Under the pieces are notes generated by a model. It did no database searches and was not told the origin of the DNA. It saw nothing but the letters and a program-made list of their open reading frames with translations. This document shows positions 1 through 10,870 of a stretch of 64,000 nucleotides of DNA, piece after piece; the stretch's first letter is position 1; every line of letters begins with the position of its first letter. Both the position numbers and the translations under genes were made by a program. Origin of the DNA: Thiobacillus sp. (GTDB lineage Bacteria > Pseudomonadota > Gammaproteobacteria > Burkholderiales > Thiobacillaceae); assembly GCA_021166845.1 (NCBI GenBank), contig JAJPEP010000048.1:1-64000 (forward strand), written 5' to 3'.

Positions 1-639
1 CCGCTGCAGGTAAATCTGACGCGGGGTATTCCATAGCAGGTCGACGCCGCGCACAACGTGGGTCACGCCCTGGAAGGCGTCGTCGACCACGACCGCGAGC
101 TGGTAGGCGAAGAGGCCGTCGGCACGCCTGACGACGAAGTCACCGACGTCGGCTGCCAGATCCTGCCTCAGCGCGCCATGGATTCGATCATCGAAGTGGA
201 CACTCACATTCTCGACGCACACCCGCCAGGCGTGCTTCTCGATACGTGGCGCGGCATGCAGGCGGCAGCTGCCCGGGTAGACGATCTCGCCCTCGGCGTT
301 GCGCGGCGCCTGTGCGAGCCGACTGCGCGTGCAGGTGCAGGCGAACACCGCGCCCCGCGACTTCAGTGCATCGAGCGCAGCGGCGTAGGCGTCGTCGCGC
401 TGCGACTGGTAAAGAACGGCGCCGTCCCAGGTCAGGCCGTAGGCCTCGAGCTGGCGCAGGATGGTGTCGGCGGACGCCTGGTCGCAGCGCGGCCGGTCGA
501 GATCCTCCATGCGCACCAGCCAGCGGCCGCCGGCCGCGCGTGCGTCGAGCCAACTCGCGAGCGCGGCGACGAGCGAGCCCAGGTGCAGGGGGCCGGTGGG
601 CGACGGCGCGAAGCGCCCGATGTAGGGTGCGAAGTTCAC
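1..639 (-). CDS. gluQ: Glutamyl-Q tRNA(Asp) synthetase, 3' end outside window
   Basis: GluQ-RS attaches glutamate to queuosine in the anticodon of tRNA(Asp), in the cytoplasm. It is a truncated relative of the catalytic half of glutamyl-tRNA synthetase. The first 213 codons of roughly 290-300 are visible. The N-terminus reads [19 protein letters not shown], with the class I HIGH-type motif as PLHLGS, followed by [12 protein letters not shown] and a zinc-ligand-like CTCTRSRL segment. The likely start is GTG at 639; no in-frame ATG lies just upstream. It is 42 bp downstream of cobO on the same strand and may be co-transcribed. The KMSKS-like loop lies beyond the window edge. Confidence 0.9.
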   Translation of the reverse strand, partial: MNFAPYIGRFAPSPTGPLHLGSLVAALASWLDARAAGGRWLVRMEDLDRPRCDQASADTILRQLEAYGLTWDGAVLYQSQRDDAYAAALDALKSRGAVFACTCTRSRLAQAPRNAEGEIVYPGSCRLHAAPRIEKHAWRVCVENVSVHFDDRIHGALRQDLAADVGDFVVRRADGLFAYQLAVVVDDAFQGVTHVVRGVDLLWNTPRQIYLQR

Positions 640-681
640 CCGGCAATTATGCCGCGCGGGGGCCGCTTGATGGCGCTGCGC

Positions 682-1320
682 TTAGAGATCGATGCCGGGC
701 TGCGCCTTCACGCCGGCGCGAAACGCATGCTTCTCGTCGGCGATGACCGACACGGTGTCGGCCAATTCGACCAGCGCCGCCGACGCGGCGCGCCCGGTGA
801 CGACGACGTGCTGCATCGGCGGCCGCTGCGCCAGCGCGTCGAGCACGCTGTCGCTGTCGAGATAGCCGTAGCTCAGGAGATAGGTCAACTCGTCCAGCAC
901 CACCAGCTGGTACGCCGGATCGGCGAGCATGCGCGCGGCGATCGCCCAGCCGCGCCCGGCGGTGGCGATATCCTGCTCGCGGTTCTGCGTGTCCCAGGTG
1001 AAACCGTCGCCGGTGACGTGCCATTCGACGCCGGGCTGCGTGCCGAGGAAGGCCTCCTCGCCGGTGTCGGTGCGGCTCTTGATGAACTGCACCACGCCGA
1101 CTTTCATGCCGTGGCCGAGCGCGCGCGCGACCATGCCGAACGCCGCGGTGCTCTTGCCCTTGCCATTGCCGGTGACGACGATGAGCAGCCCGCGCTCGTC
1201 GCTGGCGGCGTCGATCGCGGCATCGATCAGCGCCTTCTTGCGCGCCATGCGGGCGGCATGGCGCGCATTTCCGGACGCCTCGCCTGCTGTCCTGCCGGAA
1301 TTGAACTGCGAATCAGCCAT
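682..1320 (-). CDS. cobO: Cob(I)yrinic acid a,c-diamide adenosyltransferase (CobO/BtuR family)
   Basis: The enzyme transfers the 5'-deoxyadenosyl group of ATP to cob(I)alamin-type corrinoids to make coenzyme B12, in the cytoplasm. The 212-residue product has the P-loop GNGKGKST near residue 52 and the family segments VGVVQFIKS and VVLDELTYLLSYGYL. The N-terminal 35 residues are polar and probably flexible. It lies 71 bp downstream of the BtuB-like receptor, which has a cobalamin riboswitch. Uptake and adenosylation of corrinoid therefore form one B12-salvage cluster, probably under riboswitch control. No corrin-ring synthesis genes are visible, which fits salvage rather than de novo synthesis. 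Confidence 0.95.
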   Translation of the reverse strand: MADSQFNSGRTAGEASGNARHAARMARKKALIDAAIDAASDERGLLIVVTGNGKGKSTAAFGMVARALGHGMKVGVVQFIKSRTDTGEEAFLGTQPGVEWHVTGDGFTWDTQNREQDIATAGRGWAIAARMLADPAYQLVVLDELTYLLSYGYLDSDSVLDALAQRPPMQHVVVTGRAASAALVELADTVSVIADEKHAFRAGVKAQPGIDL

Positions 1321-1391
1321 GTCCTTTCCTTTTCAATCCAGCCAGGGCAAAGATGCCCAAGCCCGGCTTCAGGCCGGCTGACCGTGCAGGA

Positions 1392-3407
1392 TCACCGGAA
1401 ATCGTAGCGCGCACTGACGGCGTAAGTCCTGCGATCGGCCGGGTAGTAGAAGGTGTCATTCGCAAAAGTGTCCATGTTGAAGCCATAGCCCGCATACGCA
1501 GCATACTTCTCGTCGGTCGCATTGAGGACCTTGGCATCAATCTTCCAGTCACGAATTTGCCAACTCGCCAACAAGTCGAGCCTGGTGTAGGCAGCCAGGT
1601 GGCCCGCCTCGTTCGCATAATCATCGCCGTACCGTCGGTCGCCAACATAATTCAAGCGCGCGGAATAGGCTGCATTCGATGTCGCGCTCCAGGTCAAACC
1701 GGCGCTCGCCCGCACCCTGGGCACCAAAGGCACCTCTTTGCCGGCGTAGGCGCCGTCCCGAATCTCCGCGTCTTCGAGCGTCACGCCGAGATTTCCGCGC
1801 AGGCTGTCAGTTAGTCCCAGACTTGCGCTCAACTCGCTTCCCAGACGGCGCGTCTTATCCACGTTCATGTTGCCACCCATGGGGTCTGAGGTGATTTCAT
1901 CCTTCAGATTCTGCTGGTAAATGCTTAAGGAAAGACTGCCGCGGGCGACTTGTTTCGAGGCGCCGATTTCATAAACGGTCCCGTGCTGGGGTCTAAGACC
2001 AAGTACAAAGACGGGATCCCAGGTAGTCGGATCAAGCCCATACAGTTCGTCGGTATTGGGGAAGCGGTAGGTCGTCCCAACCCTGCCGTAGACCTTCCAG
2101 CCCTTGGCCAGATAGCTCATCCCCGCCTCGTAGGCCTCGCGTGTGTCGACGGAATAGCCGGACATCGCGGGCCGGTACCAACCCGTGTGATCCGTATACT
2201 CTGACTGGCTTGCCGACTGCTTCAGCCGTTGAGCGCGCATGCCGAGCGTCAACGCCAGGCGCTCGCCGAACTCCGTGATGTTCTGTGCGTAAACGGCATG
2301 GCTCGTCTGAGTCGCGTCCTGCGTGTAGGACTGGTTCCCGCTCGGCGCGGTCAGGCTGTCCGTCGTCCCCCTGAAATAATCGTATCCCAGCGTGGCGCGA
2401 TTGCTCAGTCCGCCGAACCGATGCCTGATTTTGAGCTTGGGGCTGAAGGAAACGAAATCGCGCGACAGGTCACGGATTTGTTCAACCGGATTGGTCGCAT
2501 CGCTGTAACCGCTGCGCTCGTCCCTGGACAGGACCAGGTCGGCGTCCAGCGCCACGTCTGCAGACAGGTTGACCTCCACCCCTGGACGAATCCTGAAACC
2601 ATTGCGGTCCGAGCGATCGCCCGGATGGCGCGACTTTGTGGGATCGGCCAGATATTCAGCGCTCCAGAGGCCGCCTGGCAACCCCAAATCCTCCTTGAAG
2701 GCTGCGAGGTCGACGAATCCGCGCACACGCCCCTGATTCAGGAAATTGATTCTGCCGCCCAAGGAGTAGCGCTCCTGGTCACTGTTGGTTCTCCAGCCAT
2801 CGCTGGCGCCATATTGGAAATACAGGCTCGTATCGACCGGACCGGCAGTTCCGCCCGTCTGGAGGCTCAGCTCACGCAAGCCGTGGCTGCCGCCGCCGAT
2901 GCTGGCATAGCGCGTGTCCGCCGCCTTCTTGGTGATGATGTTGACCACGCCTCCGGTCGAGCGGTCACCGTATAGGACTGTTCCACTCCCCGGCATGACC
3001 TCGATGCGCTCGATGCTCGCCAGCGGGATCAAGGACCAGTCGATCGACCCGGAATCGATTGGATTCAGCCTTTGGCCGTTGAGCAGCACGAGAGTATTGC
3101 TGGTGGCCGTTCCTCCGCTGCCCGCACCCCTCAAGCTAACCGAGGAATCGATGCCGAGCGCCCCGTACAGGGGAACGGTCGTGGCCCCCACGGTTCCGGC
3201 CAGAATATCGGGGACGCTCGTTACGGGCATCCGCTCAATATCCTGCCGGGTAATCACGATGAGATTGACGGGTGTTCGAGGAGATTGCTCCTCGAAGCGC
3301 GTCGGCGTAACGACGATGGTATCCCAGACATATTCCGGCAGGCTTTCCGCGCGGACAGCGGTGGCGAAAACAATGCTCAGGGCGAGCGCGAGAGGAGTTT
3401 GACGCAT
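1392..3407 (-). CDS. btuB: TonB-dependent outer-membrane receptor, BtuB-like (cobalamin)
   Basis: A 671-residue TonB-dependent receptor with a signal peptide (about residues 1-20), a TonB-box-like segment DTIVVTPTRF shortly after it, a plug domain (RTPVNLIVITRQDIERMP, then SLRGAGSGG and VLYGDRSTGGVVNIITKK) and a long beta-barrel ending in SARYDFR. Such receptors import scarce ligands across the outer membrane using TonB-ExbBD energy. Substrate is inferred from context: the leader holds a cobalamin riboswitch and cobO lies immediately downstream. The length is slightly above E. coli BtuB (about 614). No ABC transporter (btuCDF) is visible in the window. Substrate confidence is high; other corrinoids remain possible. 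Confidence 0.9.
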   Translation of the reverse strand: MRQTPLALALSIVFATAVRAESLPEYVWDTIVVTPTRFEEQSPRTPVNLIVITRQDIERMPVTSVPDILAGTVGATTVPLYGALGIDSSVSLRGAGSGGTATSNTLVLLNGQRLNPIDSGSIDWSLIPLASIERIEVMPGSGTVLYGDRSTGGVVNIITKKAADTRYASIGGGSHGLRELSLQTGGTAGPVDTSLYFQYGASDGWRTNSDQERYSLGGRINFLNQGRVRGFVDLAAFKEDLGLPGGLWSAEYLADPTKSRHPGDRSDRNGFRIRPGVEVNLSADVALDADLVLSRDERSGYSDATNPVEQIRDLSRDFVSFSPKLKIRHRFGGLSNRATLGYDYFRGTTDSLTAPSGNQSYTQDATQTSHAVYAQNITEFGERLALTLGMRAQRLKQSASQSEYTDHTGWYRPAMSGYSVDTREAYEAGMSYLAKGWKVYGRVGTTYRFPNTDELYGLDPTTWDPVFVLGLRPQHGTVYEIGASKQVARGSLSLSIYQQNLKDEITSDPMGGNMNVDKTRRLGSELSASLGLTDSLRGNLGVTLEDAEIRDGAYAGKEVPLVPRVRASAGLTWSATSNAAYSARLNYVGDRRYGDDYANEAGHLAAYTRLDLLASWQIRDWKIDAKVLNATDEKYAAYAGYGFNMDTFANDTFYYPADRRTYAVSARYDFR

Positions 3408-3480
3408 GATGAGTTCCGGTTTGGGCGCCCGCTTCCCCGCAGGCGCGTTGCACGATCCGCTGGGCGACTTCCGTCGCGAC

Positions 3481-3655
3481 AGGGCTCAGGCCGGTATCCG
3501 GGCTCGCGCTTCAAGTGCATCGCCTTCCCGGGCGAACCCAGTGGCTGTGTGATGGACCGTTTAGCGCTTACCGTTGCGGGGGCAGCACAGGCATGGCGAC
3601 AAGATCGCGCACCTGTTTCCCGTTTATCCTCGGCGGCGGAAAGCCGCGTCGGCAC
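3481..3655 (-). ncRNA. Cobalamin riboswitch (AdoCbl family)
   Basis: Read on the minus strand, the leader of the receptor gene contains the ordered conserved blocks of the cobalamin riboswitch: GGTGCC near 3655, GGGAAACAGGTG near 3610-3625, the diagnostic GCTGCCCCCGCAACGGTAAG (about 3568-3587), CCACTGG near 3537-3545, GGAAGGCGATGCACTTG, and the closing AGCCCGGATACCGGCC (B12-box type) near 3490-3505. Binding of cobalamin is expected to repress expression of the receptor, and probably of cobO. The aptamer ends about 75 nt before the receptor start codon, leaving room for an expression platform. Confidence 0.93.
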
Positions 3656-3667
3656 CTGAAGGCGCGC

Positions 3668-3673
3668 ATTATA
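3668..3673 (-). promoter_or_regulatory. -10 box of the riboswitch/btuB promoter
   Basis: A perfect TATAAT on the minus strand lies 13 bp upstream of the first riboswitch block, so transcription would start near 3661 and begin almost directly with the aptamer. No convincing -35 box is visible. Confidence 0.65.
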
Positions 3674-3706
3674 CGGATCGGATTGACCGGCCGCACACCG
3701 CCCCCT

Positions 3707-3763
3707 GCGGAAGGGTCGCTGCGCAGTAGCGGGGCTACCCGCCGGCGTACCCCTTGCGGGTGC
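3707..3763. repeat. 57-bp GC-rich dispersed repeat, single copy
   Basis: A single 57-bp unit differing at only a few positions from the tandem units at 42044-42157. On the minus strand it contains the core ACCCGCAAGGGGTACGCCG (3743-3761). It lies between the riboswitch promoter and the ZapB-like gene, in the divergent intergenic region, and ends 12 bp before the next start codon. The 368 bp between btuB and the next gene are thus accounted for by the riboswitch, its promoter and this repeat. Confidence 0.8.
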
Positions 3764-3775
3764 TATAGTCCCGCA

Positions 3776-3973
3776 ATGCAAGCTGAACTCGATGCCCTCG
3801 AAGCCAAAATCCGCCAGGTGGCCGCGCTTTGCCACGCGCTGCGGCAGGAAAACATCGCCCTGCGCCAGCAGCTGCTGGCCGCGCAGCAGGACGGCAAACA
3901 GCTGACGGCGCGGCTGGACGCCGCCAAGGCCCGGCTGCAGGCGCTGCTCGAAACGCTGCCGGAGGATATGTGA
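3776..3973 (+). CDS. Short coiled-coil protein upstream of ZapA (ZapB-like)
   Basis: A 65-residue protein that is almost entirely predicted coiled coil, with heptad leucines (LDALEAKIRQVAALCHALR, then ENIALRQQLLAA and LQALLETLPEDM). Small leucine-zipper proteins of this kind precede zapA in many beta- and gammaproteobacteria and resemble the division factor ZapB, but I cannot assign its role from sequence. Its stop codon overlaps the zapA start (TGATG), so the two are translationally coupled. The ATG is close to the end of a dispersed repeat. No strong Shine-Dalgarno sequence is visible. Confidence 0.85.
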   Translation: MQAELDALEAKIRQVAALCHALRQENIALRQQLLAAQQDGKQLTARLDAAKARLQALLETLPEDM

Positions 3974-4275
3974 TGGCCGCCCCGCGTTCCATCGACATCC
4001 ATATTCTGGGCCGCGCCTACAAGGTGGCGTGCTCGCGCGAGGAAGAATCCGCGCTGATCGCGGCAGCCGGTTACCTGAACGAGAAAATGCGCGAGATCCG
4101 CGACAAGAGCAAGGTGATCGGCGCCGAGCGCATCGCCATCATGGCGGGACTCAACCTGGCGCACGACCTGCTGACCCAGGGCGGCGGCGGTCTGATCGAG
4201 GAAGCACGCGCGCGCCTGACGCATTGCAACAGCCTGCTCGATGCAGTGCTGGAAGATCAGGACAAACTCTTCTAA
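3973..4275 (+). CDS. zapA: Cell division protein ZapA
   Basis: A 100-residue ZapA: N-terminal IDIHILGRAYKVACSREEE, then LNEKMREIRDKSKVIGAERIAIMAGLNLAHDLL and a C-terminal helix. ZapA binds FtsZ and bundles protofilaments at the division ring in the cytoplasm. It overlaps the preceding coiled-coil gene and is followed directly by 6S RNA and 5-FCL, the classic conserved order, which supports all three calls. Confidence 0.95.
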   Translation: MAAPRSIDIHILGRAYKVACSREEESALIAAAGYLNEKMREIRDKSKVIGAERIAIMAGLNLAHDLLTQGGGGLIEEARARLTHCNSLLDAVLEDQDKLF

Positions 4276-4279
4276 ACTG

Positions 4280-4470
4280 GCGTTGTTCCCTGCGGTGTTC
4301 GAGGCTGGTTGCAATTTCTCTGAACCAATGCATACGTGCAAGGCTGCGGTCTATTCCGATGCGGGTGTGCGCGTGACATGTCTCATGTGCCCAAAGCGTC
4401 TTTGAACGCGGCCGTCTTGGACCCAGGTTCAAGAGTCCGCAGCCAGTCACGGCACAGGCGGGGAACCCTC
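4280..4470 (+). ncRNA. ssrS: 6S RNA
   Basis: A gene-free gap of about 200 bp between zapA and the 5-FCL gene, the conserved locus of 6S RNA. The 5' side reads GTTCCCTGCGGTGTTCG and the 3' side GGTTCAAGAGTCCGCAGCC ... GGGGAAC. The terminal GTTCCC and GGGGAAC pair as the closing stem, and the central part is an open bubble. 6S RNA mimics an open promoter and sequesters sigma-70 RNA polymerase in stationary phase. Ends are estimated from the closing stem. Confidence 0.88.
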
Positions 4471-4478
4471 ATTTCCTG

Positions 4479-5069
4479 ATGGACAAATACTCCCTACGAC
4501 GCCAGCTCAAAGCCGCGCGCAACGCGATGCGGCCGGCCGAGCGCCGTCATGCCGCGCGCGCGTCGCTGCGGCTGGCACTGCGCCACGGCCTGCTGCTGCG
4601 CGCGCAACGCATCGGCTTCTATCTGCCGCAGGGCGGCGAATTCGACGTCCACCCCCTGCTCAATCAGGCGCTGTGCATGCGGCGCGACTGCTATCTGCCG
4701 ATTCTGCCGCGCCGTGGACGGGTGATGCGCTTCGGGCGCGTCTGGCGCAACACGCGCATGTCGCCGAACCGCTACGGCATTCCCGAGCCGCTGGATGCAA
4801 AGCCGCTGCGCGCGCGCCAGCTCGACCTGCTGCTGATGCCGCTGGTGGGGTTCGATTTGCAGGGCCATCGCCTGGGAATGGGCGGCGGTGACTACGATGC
4901 GACACTGGCTTTCATGCAGCACCGGCGGCTGTGGCGCAAGCCGCGCCTGGTGGGCATCGCCTACGAATGCCAGCGGGTGGAAGCACTGCCGCACGAACCG
5001 TGGGACATGCCGCTCGACGCGGTGCTGACCGAGCGCCGGCTGCACCGCTTCGACTCGACCCCTCGCTGA
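4479..5069 (+). CDS. ygfA: 5-formyltetrahydrofolate cyclo-ligase
   Basis: Converts 5-formyl-THF to 5,10-methenyl-THF with ATP in cytosolic one-carbon metabolism. The 196-residue protein starts MDKYSLRRQLKAARNAM and has the phosphate-binding motif GMGGGDYDATL and the segments FYLPQGGEFDVHPLL and LLLMPLVGFD. It starts just after 6S RNA and is probably made from the 6S RNA read-through transcript, as in E. coli ssrS-ygfA. It converges with the alanine symporter gene, 22 bp away. Confidence 0.95.
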   Translation: MDKYSLRRQLKAARNAMRPAERRHAARASLRLALRHGLLLRAQRIGFYLPQGGEFDVHPLLNQALCMRRDCYLPILPRRGRVMRFGRVWRNTRMSPNRYGIPEPLDAKPLRARQLDLLLMPLVGFDLQGHRLGMGGGDYDATLAFMQHRRLWRKPRLVGIAYECQRVEALPHEPWDMPLDAVLTERRLHRFDSTPR

Positions 5070-5091
5070 ACCGGCGTCGGCCGGGCGGTAT

Positions 5092-6609
5092 TCAGTCCTT
5101 CACGATTTCGCGGTCGAGTTCGCCGCTTCTCAGCTTGTTTTGATAGTCGGTCAGCATCGCCCGCACCTTGCCGCTCAGCAGATAAAGCCCCAACAGGTTG
5201 GGGAAGGCCATCGCCAGCACCAGCAGGTCGGTGAAGTCGACCATGTTGGACGCGCTCGCCACCGAGGCGATGACAATGAAGACGAGGAAGGCCACCCGGT
5301 AGGCGATCGAGGTCCGTTCGCCGAAGAGGTACGCCCAGCAGCGCTCGCCGTAGTAGGACCACGAGATCTTGGTGCTGTACGCGAACAGCACCACCGACAG
5401 CGTGAGGATGGCCGGGAACCAGTCCGACACCGTGGCGAACGCCACCGAGGTCAGCGCCGCCCCCTTGCTCGCCTCACGGATCGCCAGGGTGGCCGGATCG
5501 TTGTAGACGCCGGTGATGACGATGACCAGCGCAGTCATGGTGCAGATGATGATGGTGTCGATGAAGGGTTCGTAGAGCGCGACCATGCCCTGGCGGATCG
5601 GGTACTTGACCGAAGCGGTCGAGTGCACGATCGCGGCCGAGCCGAGGCCGGCCTCGCTTGAGAACGCTGCGCGCTTGAAACCCTGCACCAGCGCACCCAC
5701 CATGCCGCCCGCCACCGCGATCGGCGCAAAGGCTTCGGTGACGATCTTGGTGATCGCTTGCGGGAGCTGGTCGATATTGCCCAGGATGATCCACAGGCAG
5801 GCCGCCAGGTAGATCAGGATCATGCTCGGCACCACCGCTTCGGCGGTGTGGGCGATGCGGCGCAGGCCGCCGATGATGACCACGCCCACCGCCACCCCCA
5901 TGATGAGACCGTAGGCGATCGGCGTGTCGTTGAAGAAAGGGATCTGCTCCTGCACCGCGCCCAACGACTGGCTCACCTGGAACGCGCTGCCGGCACCGAA
6001 CGAGCCGAGCACGGTGAACACGGCGAACATGCCGGCGAGGACTTTGCCGGTGCGCGGCAGATTGAATTCGGCGAAGCCCTTGGACAGGTATTCCATGGCG
6101 CCGCCCATGATGTGCCCGTCGGGACGCACTTCGCGGTAGCGCTGCGCCAGCGTGGCCTCGGTGAATTTGGTGGTCATGCCGAAAAAGCCTGCGACGATCA
6201 TCCAGAACGTGGCCCCTGGCCCGCCGATCGAAATCGCGATCGCAACGCCAGCGATGTTGCCGAGCCCGACCGTGGCGGAAAGCGCGGTGGTCAACGCCTG
6301 GAACGAACTCACCTCGCCCTTGTCGTCCGCCGTATGGTACTTGCCTCGCAACACCCTGAATCCGTGGCGCATCATGCGCAGGTTGACGAAGCTGAAGCGC
6401 AGGGTCAGGTAGGCCGCGCCTATTATCAGCCAGGCGACGATGAACGGCATCGACGGTTCGCCGGGAAACACGTCGTAGAAGATGACGCTGGCGAGATAGC
6501 CATTCAGGCTGCCGAAGAAGGCGTCGATCCGGCCAGGCTCGGCTGCCTGGGCGAACTGCGGAAACAGCGCTGCGGCTGCGAATACGAAGAACCGATAAGG
6601 ATGAACCAC
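5092..6609 (-). CDS. Sodium:alanine symporter family (AGCS) protein
   Basis: A 505-residue polytopic inner-membrane transporter. It has an N-terminal signal-anchor segment, then the AGCS landmarks FQALTTALSATVGLGNIAGVAI, GGPGATFWMIVAGFFGMTTKF and FKRAAFSSEAGLGSAAI. The family moves alanine or glycine with Na+ or H+. GTG at 6609 is the likely start, with a purine-rich stretch upstream. The nearest upstream gene on this strand is cytochrome c, but a strong terminator separates them, so this gene has its own promoter region (6610-6660). Confidence 0.92.
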   Translation of the reverse strand: MVHPYRFFVFAAAALFPQFAQAAEPGRIDAFFGSLNGYLASVIFYDVFPGEPSMPFIVAWLIIGAAYLTLRFSFVNLRMMRHGFRVLRGKYHTADDKGEVSSFQALTTALSATVGLGNIAGVAIAISIGGPGATFWMIVAGFFGMTTKFTEATLAQRYREVRPDGHIMGGAMEYLSKGFAEFNLPRTGKVLAGMFAVFTVLGSFGAGSAFQVSQSLGAVQEQIPFFNDTPIAYGLIMGVAVGVVIIGGLRRIAHTAEAVVPSMILIYLAACLWIILGNIDQLPQAITKIVTEAFAPIAVAGGMVGALVQGFKRAAFSSEAGLGSAAIVHSTASVKYPIRQGMVALYEPFIDTIIICTMTALVIVITGVYNDPATLAIREASKGAALTSVAFATVSDWFPAILTLSVVLFAYSTKISWSYYGERCWAYLFGERTSIAYRVAFLVFIVIASVASASNMVDFTDLLVLAMAFPNLLGLYLLSGKVRAMLTDYQNKLRSGELDREIVKD

Positions 6610-6704
6610 CGCCTGCCCCCATTGAAATAATTTGCTATCGGCGGCAACGATAACAAACTTGCGGCCCTAACGGGCTGCGCTGCGCGTACGCCCCTTCCGG
6701 AAAA

Positions 6705-6734
6705 GCAAAGGCCGACCCATGGGTCGGCCTTTGC
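6705..6734. terminator. Rho-independent terminator after cytochrome c
   Basis: A near-perfect palindrome GCAAAGGCCGACCC / GGGTCGGCCTTTGC with a two-base loop, 18 bp beyond the end of the cytochrome c gene (minus strand). It is symmetric and could stop transcription either way. Confidence 0.8.
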
Positions 6735-6751
6735 TCGGGCAAGTCTTCAGA

Positions 6752-7072
6752 TCACTTCAGGCTCAATATCCACCCAACAATCTTCTCCACGTCTTCGTGC
6801 TTGACCTGCGCGTTCGGCGGCATGGGAACCGGCCCCCACACCCCCTTGCCGCCGGCTTTCACCTTGGCGACCAGATTGTCTTTTGCGGCCTTGTCGCCGG
6901 CATATTTTTTGGCCACGTCCTTGAAAGCAGGGCCAACAATTTTCTTATCCACGCCGTGGCAGGACATGCACGCGTTTTTCTGGGCCAACGCCTGTTCGGA
7001 ATCGGCAGAAGCGACGCCGGACATGGCCAGCAGGGCAGCGGATGCTGCAGTCATCATCAATTTCTTCATCAT
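6752..7072 (-). CDS. Class I cytochrome c (c551/c552 type)
   Basis: A 106-residue periplasmic monohaem cytochrome c. The signal peptide ends at ASA (residue 23). The haem attachment site is CMSCH (C35, C38, H39) and the distal ligand is Met in PVPMPPN, as in c551/c552 electron carriers of denitrifiers and sulfur oxidisers. Its partner oxidoreductase is not in the window. A Shine-Dalgarno-like GGAG precedes the ATG. It is monocistronic, judging from the terminator and the 135-bp gap upstream. Confidence 0.93.
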   Translation of the reverse strand: MMKKLMMTAASAALLAMSGVASADSEQALAQKNACMSCHGVDKKIVGPAFKDVAKKYAGDKAAKDNLVAKVKAGGKGVWGPVPMPPNAQVKHEDVEKIVGWILSLK

Positions 7073-7207
7073 TACAGTGTCTCCGTGGAGGTCGAGTTGA
7101 GCGCGCGCTATCTATCTAGCCACTACCGCGCCTCCCATATTAAGGAAAATCCTCCGCCGCGCAAGACACGGACCTGGTTTTTTGCTACCAAGCCCGGTAA
7201 AACATTG

Positions 7208-8005
7208 TTATTCGCGTTCGACCAGTTCGCGGTAGGCATGCCAGCTGGCGTGCCCCAGCCAGGGGAAAACCACCGCCATGGCGATGAAATCCGTCGCCAT
7301 TCCGACAGCGATCAGACCTGCGATCAATGCCCCCCACAGCAGCATCACCGGAAAGTTGAGCCGGGTCGCCATGAAGCTGGTGACCAGCGCGGTGGCAAAA
7401 TCGACCTTGCGGTGCAGCAGCATCGGCAGCGACACCACCGAGAGGCTGAACATCGTCAGCGCCAGCACGCCGCCGAACGCCAGGTAGGCCAGCACGAAAT
7501 CGGTATGCTGCCGCACCGCACTGATGCTGAGCAGGTCGGACAGGCCGCCGATGCCCGAACCGCTGAGAAACAGTCCGACCAGAATCGCCGAAGTGCGTTC
7601 CCATGAAATCAGGACGAACACCAGCATCACGGCGAACAGCCCCAGGGAGGATGGATTGGCACGCCACGCCAGCAGGGGAACGAACAGTTTGGGGAGCTTG
7701 TGGTGATGCTCCAGCCGGTGGCTCAGGCAATAAAACACGATGGCCAGCGCCGGAGCGACGAACAGGAAGCCCGAGGCCAGCGCCATCGCCAGATGCGGCC
7801 TGTCCTCCGCAGCATGCACCAAACCGTAGCCCAGCAGCGCGAAGACGACTCCATAGAACAGGCTCAGCGGCCACGCCCGGGCAAAATCCTTTGCGCCGTC
7901 GCGCAACCAGCGCAGCGGCTGATCGAACGTCACCCTGCGGATGCCCGGCAGATTCATTTGGGCGACCTGCGGATGGAAAACTGCGGATTCGGTGTGTGTG
8001 CTCAT
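7208..8005 (-). CDS. DUF2189 integral membrane protein
   Basis: A 265-residue membrane protein with about six hydrophobic segments, for example LSLFYGVVFALLGYGLVH, FLFVAPALAIVFYCLSH and FPVMLLWGALIAGLIAVGM. It fits the DUF2189 family, often linked to respiratory or cytochrome oxidase loci; its function is unknown. The start is set at the ATG of MSTHTESAVFHPQ, which has GGGAG upstream; the same frame stays open much further but only as a shadow of the next gene. Confidence 0.8.
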   Translation of the reverse strand: MSTHTESAVFHPQVAQMNLPGIRRVTFDQPLRWLRDGAKDFARAWPLSLFYGVVFALLGYGLVHAAEDRPHLAMALASGFLFVAPALAIVFYCLSHRLEHHHKLPKLFVPLLAWRANPSSLGLFAVMLVFVLISWERTSAILVGLFLSGSGIGGLSDLLSISAVRQHTDFVLAYLAFGGVLALTMFSLSVVSLPMLLHRKVDFATALVTSFMATRLNFPVMLLWGALIAGLIAVGMATDFIAMAVVFPWLGHASWHAYRELVERE

Positions 8006-8088
8006 GATCGCTCCCGGTGACAAAACCAACTGCCTGTTTGATAGCAGGCGCCGCCACGGGTTCCTAATAGCAAATGCTGATGAACCCC

Positions 8089-10125
<2,037 letters not shown>

Positions 10126-10270
10126 GGCGGCGTTTTGGGTTCGGCATTAAGCAGGTGGACGGGCCGTCATCGAGACGGCATTCAAGCCTGGAGCGCCCCT
10201 CAATAATAGTTGATAAAATCGGTCAACAATTGTACGCTCACTGCCGTCGCCCAAAACGCAGGAGCCCCCC

Positions 10271-10849
10271 ATGTCGCAAGAATTATTCGCCGCCGCCCGC
10301 TCGGGCGATGCCGTCCAGATCAAGAACCTGCTTGAGGCCGGTGTGGCCCACGACGCCGCCGACGAGGCCGGCGAAACCGCGCTGATGCACGCCGCCCACG
10401 GCGGCCACGTCGCGGCGGTGCAGGTGCTGATCGCCGCCGGCGCCGACGTCAATGCCAAAGCGCCGCAGGGCTGGACGGCACTCGCCAAGGCCGCCTACAA
10501 CGGCGAGACCGGGCGTGGCTACGTCGAGGTCATCGACGTGCTGCACCAGGCCGGCGCCTCGCTCGACGACCGCATCTTCTTCGGCATCACGCCGCTGATG
10601 CTGGCCGCCGGCGGCGGCGATGCCTCGGTGGTGGAATGGCTGATCAACAGCGGCGCCGACGTGCTCGCCGTCAACGAGGGCGGCCGCACCGCACGCATGA
10701 TGGCGAACGACAAGTTCTACGTGGACGTGATCAACCTGCTGACCGATGCCGAGCGCCAGCTCGGCGTTTCCGAAGAGGGCGCCTGCCCGACGACCAAGAG
10801 CGTGGTCAAGCCGCAGGTGGTCAACCTGATGAAGCCGGCCACGCACTGA
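10271..10849 (+). CDS. Ankyrin repeat protein
   Basis: A 192-residue protein without signal peptide, with about four ankyrin repeats (LFAAARSGDAVQIKNLLEAG, GETALMHAAHGGHVAAVQVL, then GITPLMLAAGGGDASVVEWL). Ankyrins mediate protein binding; the partner is unknown. A good ribosome-binding site (CAGGAG) lies 8 bp before the ATG. It is divergent from the DUF255 gene and convergent with the ParA-like gene. Confidence 0.88.
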   Translation: MSQELFAAARSGDAVQIKNLLEAGVAHDAADEAGETALMHAAHGGHVAAVQVLIAAGADVNAKAPQGWTALAKAAYNGETGRGYVEVIDVLHQAGASLDDRIFFGITPLMLAAGGGDASVVEWLINSGADVLAVNEGGRTARMMANDKFYVDVINLLTDAERQLGVSEEGACPTTKSVVKPQVVNLMKPATH

Positions 10850-10870
10850 CTGCGCGCCCGGCTGGCGCGA

